Below are positions 9,890 to 20,876 of a stretch of 64,000 nucleotides of DNA, piece by piece. This DNA is from Hyaloscypha bicolor E. Lineage: Eukaryota > Ascomycota > Leotiomycetes > Helotiales > Hyaloscyphaceae. The stretch spans positions 930,001-994,000 of the forward strand of contig NW_020194627.1 in assembly GCF_002865645.1 (NCBI RefSeq), read 5' to 3'. The position numbers and the translations under genes were made by a program. Under the pieces are notes generated by a model. It worked only from the letters and a program-made list of their open reading frames with translations. It was not told where the DNA came from and searched no databases. Numbering within the stretch: the stretch's first letter is position 1; each line of letters opens with the position of its first letter.

Positions 9890-12571
9890 TCACCACCCAT
9901 CACCCCACCCATCATCCTCACCCGTCTCCTTAGGTGCCGTATCAATTTTCTTCGCCGCCGCCGGCTTGGATTTAGGCGCCGTAGTAGCAGCAGCTTTCTT
10001 CACTCCTGCTGCTGCCACACCATCACCCGTGCTCGCCGACCTTGCAGAAACAGGCCGTATACTTCCACTCCCATTTGCCGCCTTCGCCAACCCCTTAGGA
10101 AGTGGCTTCCCACCCGCCTTCTTCCCCGCCTGCGCCGCTAGCCATCCCGCAAAGTCCGGCTCCCCATTATCTTCAAATGGATTCGCTCCCCCCATAGCCT
10201 TGGCTTTCGAAGCATCAGCAGGAGCATCAAAGAAAGAATCTTCTTCCATATTACCCCACCCGTCATCTATGTCGATCTCGACGGGTCCAGTGTCGGCGTC
10301 GTGAAAATAGTCGTTTGCGTTTGAGGATGTTGATGTTCGCGCTGATGTTGCAGGAGGGGAGATGACGGCTTGGCGATGTAGGGCAGAGGCTGAGGCTGTT
10401 CCTGGAGGCTTGCGGGATTCTGTGGTGAGGGGTGCGGAGGAGGGACGAGCTAGGTTGGACGCGGCGTTCCGTTCGGCGGTTATTTCACCGACCGCGGTGG
10501 AGACTTTGTTGGTAAAGGAGGAGATGGCCCAGCCGGTCCAGGAGGCGGCTTCGCTGGGTTGTGGGGTACCCATCCGGGGTGTCGCTGTTGAGGATTCTAC
10601 GGCGTTTAGAGGTGGCAAGACGGTATCTGCCATTGTGGAGGCGAATTTGCGTATTCTTTGGAGATATACGTCCATTGTTTTGTTGGTTTGATCTCGAATG
10701 AGCTTCTCCTTGTCAATTAGGGAGGGGCACAAAGATGGCAGTATTCGGTTGGCAATATCGTCTTCGCTGAACGCGTCCGATGTGACTGCTAATGCCATGA
10801 GGGCTGCATTTCTGGCGTGGATGAAGGGGTCACGGAGAGAACGTGTGAATGCTGCAATTAAGACTTTGGATCTCGTGCTGGTACTGAGGTTTTTGGAGAT
10901 CTTCCCTAAACATATCGTGGTATTTGTACGGATTCCAGGTTGTTCATCGTTTGAAGTCTTGGCAAGGTATTTCAAGAGCTCACCATTAACTGTCCGGTCA
11001 GATAGTTTACCAATAATGGTTAGAACAGCCTTGACAGTCTGTTCCCGTACCACTGGCGCAACATCCGTAAATCCAGTAACCTGTTATCTTCGTCAGCTAA
11101 GTAAACGCCTTTCTGGACAAGTGAAATACCATCTGAGGAAATATCTTATCATTGACAACTTTTTGTGGCAATCGGTCAATCATTAGTGGTAGATTGTCTA
11201 GCAGACAAACTCGAATTGCTCGATCCGGGCTGCTGAAAAGCCGAACAACAGCAGGAGTAACTTTAGCCTCAAACTCTTCGTCTGTCAACTTCTTGCTGAT
11301 TTTCATGACCACTCCAAAGACTTTCGGTCCGCCGCCTCCAAATTCGACGGACTTAAGAAGCTCAGGAAGAATCTTCATCTTGAAATAGTCCTCCGGGAAG
11401 TCATCCGATAATTGATCCAAGTCACTGTTCTGGTTAGATGAGCGCTCCTGAACCCACATACATTGAGGACTTACTTTAAGAACTCCTCTCGCTCCTCCTC
11501 ACTCTTCATCCCAAGATTGTCTACCCCATCTGTAAGCTTAATCAACGGTGTGTTGAAGAAGCCACCACTCCGCCGTCCTTGTTCCAAAAAGTTTCCAACA
11601 CTGACTCTGGCCTTGGGATTACTGTTGACCAACCGCCTATAACTCGAGTGCATTGAAGGAGGAATGTTCTTCGTCTGCCCAGCCTGATCTGGTCCCATGA
11701 AATCGCCATTAAACACTTCGAGTATTAATGTGCCAAAATTGTATGCGTCGACTGCTGCCAGGGGATTCTTCTTGATTGCATCCCAGCCAGATTTTGCCAG
11801 CTCAGGTGGTGTGTATCGACCAGAGTCAGGGACGAGGCTGCCATAATTCTAGGGATCATCAGTTATGTGTAGGTCCAGTTTGCAATTGGTAGCATACGTA
11901 TATGATTGCCTCGTCATCCTTCATGCTGCTCAAGACTTCGAAGCCTCCAATTCGCCATTCTCCACTTTCACTGGTATATATTGACCCAACTCGCAGAGCG
12001 CCGTGGACTGAGGAGGCATCGTCATTGATAAATTTGATTGTTTGCTGGAGGTTAGAGTCAGAGGCCTGTATCCCATACGTAAAGAGCATACTTACAGCTA
12101 CACCGCATAGTCCCCATTTCAGTGTCTCTGCACTCATGCTCTTCCGCGTGATATGCCATCTCAGTGGTACCAGCCTCTCTGTCGCAATATAAATGTAGGT
12201 TTCGGTCTATCCAGCGATCAATAACTTGTCCTCCTCGTATGGCCTTCCTGTTCCATACCTCGACCGTATCAAGCACTTTGATAACTCCCGGATGTCGTAA
12301 TGTTCGGAGTTTCTTCACGGCATTCCTTGCCATTGGCAGACGGGATTTGTTGGCTGTGACATCGAAGGAGAAAATACTGCAATTCGACCCATCTTCCTGT
12401 ATCACCTTATCAGTACAGTCCTCAACATTGGCGGGGTCCTTGTCCTACGCGTTTAGTTCCATTGAAGAGATTCCAGATGCTCGTGTCAACATCGACTCGA
12501 TCGCCGAAGGTGTAGGGAAATGGAGGCCCTTTTGATATTGCTGAGGCTACAGCAGATTTGAGAAAATCCAT
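9890..12571 (-). CDS. SCY1: SCY1-family pseudokinase with HEAT repeats
   Basis: SCY1-like proteins are catalytically dead kinases acting in COPI/clathrin vesicle traffic and nuclear tRNA export. I join seven exons: 12571-12449, 12396-12259, 12206-12096, 12044-11898, 11848-11475, 11424-11130 and 11080-9890. Introns of 49-52 nt all keep the frame, giving 792 residues. The N-terminus MDFLKSAVASAISKGPPFPY and the LRTLRHPGVIKVLDTVE block are family hallmarks. The catalytic loop HRD is replaced by SSVHGALRVG and DFG by GGFEV, so no activity is expected. HEAT repeats run from about residue 330 to 560 (PELLKSVEFGGGGPKVFG, RAIRVCLLDNLPLMIDRL). The C-terminal third is Ala/Ser/Pro-rich with two acidic Trp motifs, DDGWGNMEED and the terminal EDDGWGDGW. 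The gene is divergent from the PHD gene. Confidence 0.93.
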
Positions 12572-13045
12572 CAAGAGAGTGAAGAACGAAGAAAGCACAA
12601 GGATGCCAAATGATTGTGTTATTTGCAGTTGTCATGCGAGAACATCTGGCATTTCGATCTTGGTAGCCTTCTCTCAGCGGCCGCTAGTGCCGACAGGTCA
12701 GGAGTTTCAGTGGGGCATCTTCAGGAGCACGTCCCATGAATTCGTGAGCGTGGATTGCTTCAAACATTTTCATATCACGACTTCACAAAAGATTCAAAAT
12801 CCTTCGGCATCCCTGAGACAGGAGAGTTCACTACTATCTTATGTTGACTTCATCCATGTCACCGATGGAACAATATTTCAATTCAACACAATATCCGACA
12901 ACGATCTCGCTTTCACGTCCCTCACCTTCACCATATCAATCCAGCTGTCTATCCTCTTTACAAGGCTGAACCCAAGAACCCATATCCGACCCTTCCTTCG
13001 AACTGATGCTAGCATAAATGACCTGTCACTCTTTCCGAGAAAGCA
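12572..13045. promoter_or_regulatory. Divergent promoter region between SCY1 and PHD gene
   Basis: This 474-bp gap separates the start codons of SCY1 (12571, minus) and the PHD-finger gene (13046, plus). It must serve both. Plus-strand frames here (12558-13130) have no domain. No TATA element was recognised. Confidence 0.5.
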
Positions 13046-15809
13046 ATGGATCAAGGGTCACCACTTCACCCCCCTGCGGGCAGCCTTCCGACAAACAAAT
13101 CCCATGGCGGCACTGAGAGTTTGTTTATAGGGAAGGTATGTGGCATTTCATTACAGCTTCTAATATCATGTCTATGATGAGCATTCTGGTAAAAGGTCCG
13201 ACTGCTTCAAAGCTTGTTCTGGTTCTGGATCGAGACTCAGTTCGAGAGGTGACAGCTGAGGATACTTTACTCAATAATTCCTTTGTTTTCACTTGGCTAT
13301 CCAGCAGCAAGACTGCTCTCATGCGAGCAAAGTGAGAGTGGTGTATATGTGGGACAAATTATTGCCATTGGCACTACCGCTATCAGGAGTTGTGTCTCGT
13401 CTTTCTCCCGGACACACAACCAAAGGCTGCGGTGGAAAGGTTCCCTATCCGATTATCACAGCAAAGCCAAAAGCGACTACTTGGAATTGTTTGGTCTTAG
13501 TGGAGGCATCTTCTTCAAGGTCCGAGTCGAGATTCGAAGCCGCTCGAGCCTGCAGGTTGACGACTATCAAAAACTGAAAAGACCTGAGACATATCCTATC
13601 TCTCCGATGTTACTTATATCAAGTCAAGTATCCCGATACTGACCAGCATTTGCAGAAATTTGAAGGGTTTGATGATTCCAGCTCCGTTACCTCGATGTCG
13701 TCAGCGAGCAAAGCAACCCTTTGCATGGTATGCAAAGGGGAGGGGTCGGTCGTCAAACGCTTGGTTCAATGTACCCGATGTAAATGGAAGATCCATCAAG
13801 GCTGTGCTAGCCCATACATAGAAGACTGCGAGTACGTTTACATTTCTTCTGCCTACTTTTTGGGACTGCGAAACACGCTCCTGCTTGTTGCTCTGTCCCA
13901 CTGGACAGTCGGAGAGCACCAGCGTAGCCTATTCAGCATATCCCTTGCTAATCCTCCAGTCACTGACTTACTTCAGCGCGCCGTGGACTTGTAAACATTG
14001 CAAGGACAAGCAAGAAAACAAGAAGAAGATCGCGGCCGCTTTCTCTACATCGCAGTCATCAACAAAATTTTCAACCCAGCCGTACACCTCTCCCTATGCT
14101 AGCTCCCATCCCGCTTCCAAGAGTGTCGGTTTAGAACCTGCGAAAGAGTCCCCGAAGACACTAGGAATGAATCCTAAAATACAGTGTGAGGTTGATAGCT
14201 GCACTACTTTCCTTTTCATACACCAGTCCGGATCCCGCCCTCTATGCCCGAAGCACAGAATTGAAGAGCGACATGCGTCAGCAAAGGCAGCGCCGCCGAA
14301 ACCGGCACCGGCGCCTCGCTCCTTCAATAAAGACAAGTTATATCCTGTCAAACCGGATGATAAACCATTTTTAAAGAGGAAGCGTCCGGTCGCAAAGCGT
14401 TCCAGCAGCGGGAGTCATCAAGACATGGGCCAGGAACAGAGCATGTTCGCTTTCCAGCCCCCAGTACGCTCGGAGTTTACATTCAAGGCTCCAGAACCCG
14501 TTCGAAGTCCACCGACTCCCACTAGACCGTCCCCCAGATCAGCCTTCAAACGGACTCCAGAACAGAATGGAAGGCAAACGAATAAACTGAAAAGCCCGAG
14601 GGAAGTTGAGACAGCCGTTGATGATCTAAATCGATCTTTGAGCTCTGCAAGTATGGCAGAGTCTCCGATTGAACCGACAACAGGCTGGCAACGAAGTTTG
14701 TTTTCAGGGTAAGGCCTTTAAACTTTGGTGTGTTAGCTAGGACCTAACGGTAATACAGATTAAATTCAGCTCGTGAAACTCTCCAAATTGTGGCCCAAGA
14801 CTCGCCTGATTATTCGCCGCCTCCCCCGGAAGTGGCCGATGACACCAATCCTTGGACCGGTATTGATCATCGAGACGACAGTCCAGGTTCTCAGATTGCA
14901 CAGGAGTTGGCAGCGACAGCAAGTCAGCAAGACGCATCAGAGTCCAACTCACTGGAATTTGGAATGGCCGGGCTTCCGTCAATCGAGGAAGAGATAGCGG
15001 CCAGCCATGCACATCCATATCAACCTCCTCGAGTTCGGGACCCATCGGACGATGATGAAGAGATGTTAGACCCCGATTCTCTCGCTTTGATTGACCGACT
15101 CGCCTCAGAACACCCCTCCTCGCCTTACAAGAGCGCATCTCCTCCAGCTCGCCGCCCAAGTTCTTCGACATATTCTGCCAACGTCTCCTCTGACGCAGAA
15201 GAGCCGGAGAAATCTGATCCACCTCATCCGGAATCCGAGAGTTGTCGTGAGCGGCTCATAGGCACACACGATGAAACACCGCCACCCATATCAATAGAAG
15301 CGATACGTGCCCAACGAGCGGCTAACTTTAACACCACAGAGCTCGACTCGTTCCTCTTCAAGCAAGCTCAACCTCAATCTGACGAGCAACCCACGAGTAA
15401 AGAGCTACTCAGTACTCAGATCTGGGGCCACATTGATCCTCGTGTTGCTTGGCCAAGGAAGATGACAGAAGAAGAGAGACAAGAGAAGATCAAAGAAATT
15501 GAAGCTCGTGGTGGAAGGAAAGCTAACTTCGGCAAGATTCTCACGGCACAAGTGCGGAAGGAGAGAGCGGATAAGGGCTGGAATATCCATCAGACAAGTG
15601 AGTGGCGATCCGAAGAGGAGTGCAAGGAGATGGACCGTCGACTGGAAGAGCTTTTCGGGAAGGAAGGATTGGGCAACTGTGTTCCGGGAATTCAAAATGG
15701 GAGACTGGTGATGATTGAGCAGCTTGAGCCCGAAGAACCGCAGACTGGACCGGGCAGGAGGAAGAGGAGACGGGAGCCAAGGATTTACCCTGTTATGGGT
15801 GGCCAGTAG
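13046..15809 (+). CDS. PHD-finger nuclear protein
   Basis: A C4HC3 PHD finger, usually a histone-tail reader, lies at about residues 53-105. It shows CMVC, then CTRC, HQGC and, across an intron, WTCKHC. I join exons 13046-13135, 13656-13831, 13977-14708 and 14759-15809, giving 682 residues. Introns 2 and 3 (145 and 50 nt) are secure, with CTGAC/CTAAC branch sites and an exact frame. Exon 1 (MDQGSPLHPPAGSLPTNKSH...) is my choice because it ends at AAG|GTATGT and joins in phase to TTTGCAG|AAATTTGAAGG. It implies a 521-nt first intron, long for this genome, and extra exons there are possible. Basic stretches KRKRPVAKR (about residue 230) and RRKRRRE near the end look like nuclear localisation signals. 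A conserved-looking helical block (EEERQEKIKEIEARGG) lies near the C-terminus. The target is unknown. Confidence 0.82.
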
Positions 15810-16780
15810 GCTTCGTTCTTGAAGACAACACCTGCGGACCTCAGAAGCCCATGCGCAATAGCAAAGGAACTGAGGAAGAAGATCCGAGTTTGTAGTGTCC
15901 CTATTGTTGTCGATACCCAATTCTAGATTTTCCGGACTTTTGAAACCCCATGTACTCTCGAATGTGAAAAATATACACATCTGCTCCTCCACTGCAAGAC
16001 AAATGTCCCTTTCTACCCCTCAACCCCCTTCTTTGTTCCTTTCACCCAAAATCAGACAAACTAATCCATCTTCCCAGCCTCCCATTTCAAGACTTGCGGC
16101 TCTTTGCAGATGGCATTTGCGACGCAGAGACAGCGGTAGAGACTGTGAGGAGGCAGACGAAGTCGACGAGGTAGATGGGGCAGTTTCCGGCATGATGGTG
16201 GTGGGTATGTTGGTTAAACCTGGGTGAGGGAGTCGTGACAAATTGTGCGAGGGGAAATAAAGGTGTGGAACGCGTGTGGACCTCTGTTGTTGATCTGCGT
16301 GACCTGATGAAAAATCGAGAGAGCGAAGAACTTTTGGAGGGGATGAAGGTTTTGGGGAAAGAATATGAGAGGGTTTCAAAAAATTTATCTAGGGACGTCG
16401 TGGAATTTTGATTCAGATGGTGGGACTAACCCTACGCAGCAGGATCGACTACACTTCACATATGCAGCAGGACGAATGCCAAACCAATACAACAAGTAAG
16501 GATTATGAGTATAGTAGGGCTCTGGTGTTCAAATGGTGTTCTCCTTACCAGAAATATCCGCGCCCACCCCCCACAAAAGGAAGGCTTGCAGATCAAGAAT
16601 TTAAACCACGAAGTTGCTCAATGATTGTTATTCAGGCATAAAATCTACTTCCTGTTTTGTAAGACTCCCCATTCAGCGCATCTATCTTCCCGGTTACTTG
16701 GTCAGAATCACAGAAGTCAGAAAACTCCCCGATGTTTCCACAGGAACAGTCATTCAAAACCCCTCTACCTTGCAATGCCC
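15810..16780. other. Intergenic, 3' end of PHD gene and upstream region of a small gene
   Basis: No gene is supported. A 119-codon minus-strand frame (16020-16379) is Ser/Pro/Thr-rich with no domain. The last 150 bp lead into a TATA box at 16781. Confidence 0.5.
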
Positions 16781-16788
16781 TATAAAAG
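16781..16788 (+). promoter_or_regulatory. TATA box of the small membrane protein gene
   Basis: TATAAAAG lies 139 bp upstream of ATG 16927. It is followed by a CT-rich stretch typical of fungal transcription starts. The first ATG after it is the one at 16927, which supports both the promoter and that start. Confidence 0.6.
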
Positions 16789-16926
16789 GTCCCCAGTCTC
16801 CTCTAAATTCTTCCACATCTCTCTAAACCTCCCACTATCAATAGACACCTCCCACAGACTCCTTCTTCAAGCGAACAACCCTATCAAAAGTCAAGACGGC
16901 GAAACGAAACGAGAGGTCATCAGAAA

Positions 16927-17180
16927 ATGGGACTCGCGCCAAACATCGTTATTGCTCTCATTGTCATCGGTCTCTGCCTTGTGCTTCCACTCTTGATCTT
17001 GTGTTGGTGCATTGCACTTGGCCGCTCCAAAGGTGGCGGCAACTCGTGAGAGACACGAAATACTTATGTTTGCTGGCGTATTGATGTGCCTTTTGCAGGG
17101 CTTTGGAAAGGGGGTGGCTCGCTTCGGGCTTATCACCGACAGGCACGATTGAAATAGTTCAAGATGGTTTACGAGGCTGA
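16927..17180 (+). CDS. Small single-pass membrane protein (40 or 66 aa)
   Basis: ATG 16927 opens MGLAPNIVIALIVIGLCLVL followed by PLLILCWCIALGRSK: one long hydrophobic helix with two cysteines and a basic cytosol-type end. It is unrecognised. Read without splicing it stops at 17049 after 40 codons (...GGGNS). A candidate intron at 17046-17098 (GTGAGA donor, TTTTGCAG acceptor, 53 nt, the size of other introns here) would replace the stop. It adds ALERGWLASGLSPTGTIEI and a short tail, ending at 17180 with 66 residues. I prefer the spliced form because donor, acceptor, length and phase all fit. A TATA box, a CT-rich leader and absence of an upstream ATG support expression. Too short for a normal ORF cutoff. 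Confidence 0.55.
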
Positions 17181-17552
17181 GTTCGGGAAGGGAGTGAGGT
17201 TATGCTGGTGGTGATGTGGAGCCCGAAGTCATGGTGCAAGGGATTCTTGAAAAAAGGCCATCTCTGGATCGATTGGTGTGTGGTGACGGAGGTTGAGGCA
17301 GAGCCTAGCCGGAAGAGACATAGCATTGGAGCCATCTATGGTTCCAACTCCACCAACCATTCCATTTACGAATATATTACAATAATGATGAAATGAAGTT
17401 TCTGTCTTCCAAAACTCACCGTTCCTCATAATTCCTTTCTCAATCATATTTACTTCTTCTGCTGAAGCCAACTCTCTGTACGCAATCGAAACCGCCAGCT
17501 CAGCACAAATTTAGACACTCTTATCTCTCATCAACGCTTTGGGGAAAGAAAG

Positions 17553-17885
17553 GACAATGACGCCATTACTCTTCTGGCTCCTTCTAACCCCGTTATTACC
17601 CTCGGGGCCATTTTCGTTCTCTCGATCATCCTAGGTTTTGCAACAGTCTTTTCCGAGCGTCTTGCAGACAAGTTGCTTGTCGAAAACATCCTTTCCAAGC
17701 TGCCTTGGTTTCCACGATGGCTTCGACTTATTGTACTTGGAATAGCTGGCATGGTTATTGTGCCTTATCTTTTGTTGTGGAAGGCGTTCACTAGCGACAG
17801 TGAGAGGATGGAGAGAGGGCAATCTGGGAGACTGCAAATGGGAGATTTGGAACTGGACGAGAAGGAGACGGCGGCTTTGTTGTGA
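17553..17885 (+). CDS. Probable small two-helix membrane protein, 5' end unresolved
   Basis: A frame open to the TGA at 17883-17885 encodes two hydrophobic helices, VITLGAIFVLSIILGFATVF and RLIVLGIAGMVIVPYLLLW. An amphipathic link (ERLADKLLVENILSKLPWF) joins them, and an acidic tail (DLELDEKETAALL) follows. This pattern is unlikely by chance, but the frame has no ATG before the first helix. The first in-frame ATG is inside helix 2. Upstream the frame is open back to a TGA near 17460. Either a short 5' exon with the ATG is spliced on (an AG lies just before 17553), or the gene has lost its start. The family is unknown. It may belong with the small membrane gene 370 bp upstream; that is inference from proximity only. 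Confidence 0.4.
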   Translation, partial: DNDAITLLAPSNPVITLGAIFVLSIILGFATVFSERLADKLLVENILSKLPWFPRWLRLIVLGIAGMVIVPYLLLWKAFTSDSERMERGQSGRLQMGDLELDEKETAALL

Positions 17886-19576
17886 GAACATGGCATTTCT
17901 TGATTCGATACTAGGGCTTGTGAGCTTAGGGCAATTTCAAGTTCAAATGGTCAGAACCAAAATATGCTGCCACCGCATCACTAAATCGTGGAGGGGGCAG
18001 GGGGGCTAGGACTCTGGGAGGTTTTGTTCCGAGGAGTTTGTAATTACGACGAGATAGAGCTTGTGCCTCAGCCCACGAACAATTCATTTGTTTAGCTACA
18101 TTAATAAAGCGGAATAATTTACTCTACGTTTATTCCAGCTAACTTTGTTCACACTGTCGAAACTCCAATACCTCCATCACCCCACCCCAACGCACTAGTT
18201 CTCACCATCACCGAAAGCAGAACTTCGTACAAGTGCAACCCTCGGAAAATATTAATATGCCCTAATTGAAGTTCTGTATAATTCTTTCTAGTTGGGAACA
18301 TTGGGATTCCTATCATACATGCCAGTCCGTGGATTCCGCCTCCAGTTGTCCCGCCTAATAGCAGCATATTGATTTGTTAGTGTTAGTGTTGGCTGGCCAT
18401 AGTTGAGGTCAATCTCATTGTATCGCCTCAATGGCGGACATCAAAAATATAGGCTAGAGACGTGGAAGCAACATAGCGGGTTTCCTACAAACTGTCTCCC
18501 CAGCTCTGAAGTTCGATGTGAAACTGCTGTTCAGTACCTGGTCTCGCTGGAACAACCATGGGCAGACCGATATATCAAGGACGATCTTCGGCACAGTCAG
18601 CCAGACCCGATCGAGAGTTAATCTTAAGGTCCAGCATATGCAAGAAGTTAGTCACTACTATGGAAAATTCAAGGGCATCTGCGCTAATTAATAGTATTAG
18701 ACAGCTTAAGCGATAGTAGGGCTCTGCTTCCGGCTCAGGGGAATTGGAACAATATCGGCACAGAAGAACATACAACATTTGCAGGAAGAAATACTGCAAG
18801 CAAGCCAGCAGAAACAATTTCGGTCAACCTTTAGAACATGAGTCTTTCTTCAATATTCAAATGGTTTATTCTCGAATTGGTACAGAGTTAATGAAATTAT
18901 ATCCGTTCGAGCTCCCCAACGTCGCTTCGCTTATTCCAAAAGCATCACTTCAAATTTGCAAAACAACTGCTTACATGTAAAAATAAAAAAAATCCTAATC
19001 AACCATATATAGAACCAATTAGACACTAACATTACTTTAAACCAAACTCGCAGCAATTCCGGAAAGGTTATTATTTGGAAAGTGTTCTGAATGAAGTAAG
19101 CGAGAAGCCCCTGAGACCTAAATATGAGAGGAGAGAGGATACGGCGATACGGAATCAGGTGAAATTATGTTAGGCTCAACATCACTTCCATTCATACCAA
19201 TAACAGCTGAATAAAGGCGAGTTATTTAGAGAGATCCCTAATTCGCAAACCCGGCGAGGCCAAGGAAGGTAATTAAATGTACAATCATCTATAGTATTTG
19301 GTGCAAGCCGCATGAGAACTAGGAGGTTTTTAGTTCCTACCTCTTCTGAGGCGAATCTTGCCCCACTTGTATGCAACTAGGTGCTGTGTCTCATAGGATT
19401 CTCCCCCAATAATTAGGATAAACCACTCCTGGGTGCCGCAGCAAATGTCAATTTTATCCCCATGAAAACTGCTTAGTTACGGACCGTAGCCGATTGTTAG
19501 GATTCACATCGGATTTTATATTTCTTGAAATTCGCTGTCCAAAAATCAAGGTTTCTACGAGAAAAGTTTTCTTATA
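17886..19576. other. Long intergenic stretch, no gene recognised
   Basis: This 1.7 kb is moderately AT-rich. Frames of 60-80 codons exist on both strands (for example minus 18149-18367 and 18575-18817) without domains, splice continuity or composition bias. I see no RNA gene and no clear repeat. Confidence 0.5.
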
Positions 19577-20689
19577 ATGACTTTTTTACTTCTGCCTCTT
19601 GTGAAAACAAACACACTTGTGGTAGCTATTGTGGCACTTATAATCCCCCTAACAAGTGGCTATTTGGTGGATTCTCTAACGACAGCCGCTCCTGTTGCTG
19701 TTCAAGATTGTTCATGTTGGGATGTTGCAGTTTCAGGAAGCACCTGTACAAGATTTGCGAGTACCTGGAGTATCAGTTCTGCTAATTTCCAGACATATGT
19801 CAGCATTCAACTCGATTATTCGAAGAGCAATATACTCACTTATAATAGAATTGTTCTGTAGGGATATCGTGTAAGCTAGTCACAGGGAATTCATACTGCC
19901 TGGAGGAGAACTACGTTTTTGGGCCAGCAACATCGGCCACCATAAAGCCTATGACGACCGTGCTCCTGGCAATGGAATTGCAACTCCTTCGCTAATTCAA
20001 GCCGGAATGGCCAATAACTGCAAAACTTTTTATCTTGTTCAATCGGGAGATTCCTGTAGCGGGATACTGGCAACCTACGGCATTACATCAAGTCAATTCT
20101 ACACTGGAATTCGGCCGTGGGAAGTTCTTGCACATCTCTTTGTCTATCAATATATGTCTGTGTTGGTATTACTACTGAAAATTCGGGAGATCCTCCAAAA
20201 ACAACATCTACTAGTGGGGATGGAATTGTGGCTCCGTTACCAACCCAGGCCGGGATGGCAACAAACTGCACTGGCTTTTATAATGTCCAAGCTGGTAATG
20301 GATGTGCCACTATTGCTTCCGGAAGCGGCATCTCCCCCTCGGTTTTTTATGCATTGAATCCAGCTGTCGGAGCATCCTACTCCACAATATGAGCTGTTAC
20401 CTACGTCTGTATAAAACCACCGGAAGCAAAGCAGGTACCAACACAACCGCTCAGAAGCCTACCATAACAGCTGGAACGGGATTTCGATACCGACTCCGGT
20501 TCAACCTGGAATGGTGAGGAATTGAAAGAAGTTAAGCAGGTCATGTCAGGGGACAAATGTGGAGAGATTGTTACTGGGACTGGAATTACATCGACTGATT
20601 TTTACAAGTGGAGTCCTGGAGTTGGGAGCTCCTGTCCTTCTCTCTGGCTTGGATATTCTGTGTGCACAGGAGTGAGTTGGGCTCTGTAG
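19577..20689 (+). pseudogene. Broken multi-LysM secreted protein
   Basis: LysM domains bind chitin; secreted fungal LysM proteins can shield hyphae or mask chitin from hosts. An ATG at 19577 opens a hydrophobic leader that looks like a signal peptide. LysM-like blocks follow at about 19700-19910 (SGSTCTRFASTWSIS, then GNSYCLEEN), 20005-20165 (GDSCSGILATYGITSSQFY), 20255-20400 (GNGCATIASGSGISPSVFY) and 20530-20670 (GDKCGEIVTGTGITSTDFY). A 50-nt intron at 19799-19848 fits block 1. The reading frame is broken by at least three single-base shifts (near 19955, 20103 and after 20400). An in-frame TGA near 20390 sits where the family has Trp, beside a Tyr in place of a conserved Cys. It is therefore not expected to be functional. 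I do not reconstruct the intact sequence. Confidence 0.82.
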
Positions 20690-20876
20690 CTTCATCTAGA
20701 ATACCGAGCATCTTGCCTTAAAGTGATGAAACTGTCATGAAACTGGGTGCGTGTAAAAGTATGTCACAAACAAAGAGGGGAAACTCCGAAACTCCATGTG
20801 GTCGATTTGAAGAGCTGAGAAAGGAAGCCAATACTGCCATCTCAACTTTCCAACACTTTCAATCTCCTTAAGAAAC

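Noticed and set aside
12558..13130. 190-codon plus-strand frame
   Set aside because: It has a non-ATG start and overlaps the SCY1 start and the divergent promoter. Its last part is out of frame with the better-supported PHD exon 1.
16020..16379. 119-codon minus-strand frame
   Set aside because: Ser/Pro/Thr-rich with no domain or start context, and it lies in the 3' flank of the PHD gene.
17229..17471. 80-codon minus-strand frame
   Set aside because: No domain or splice support; it lies between two small plus-strand genes.
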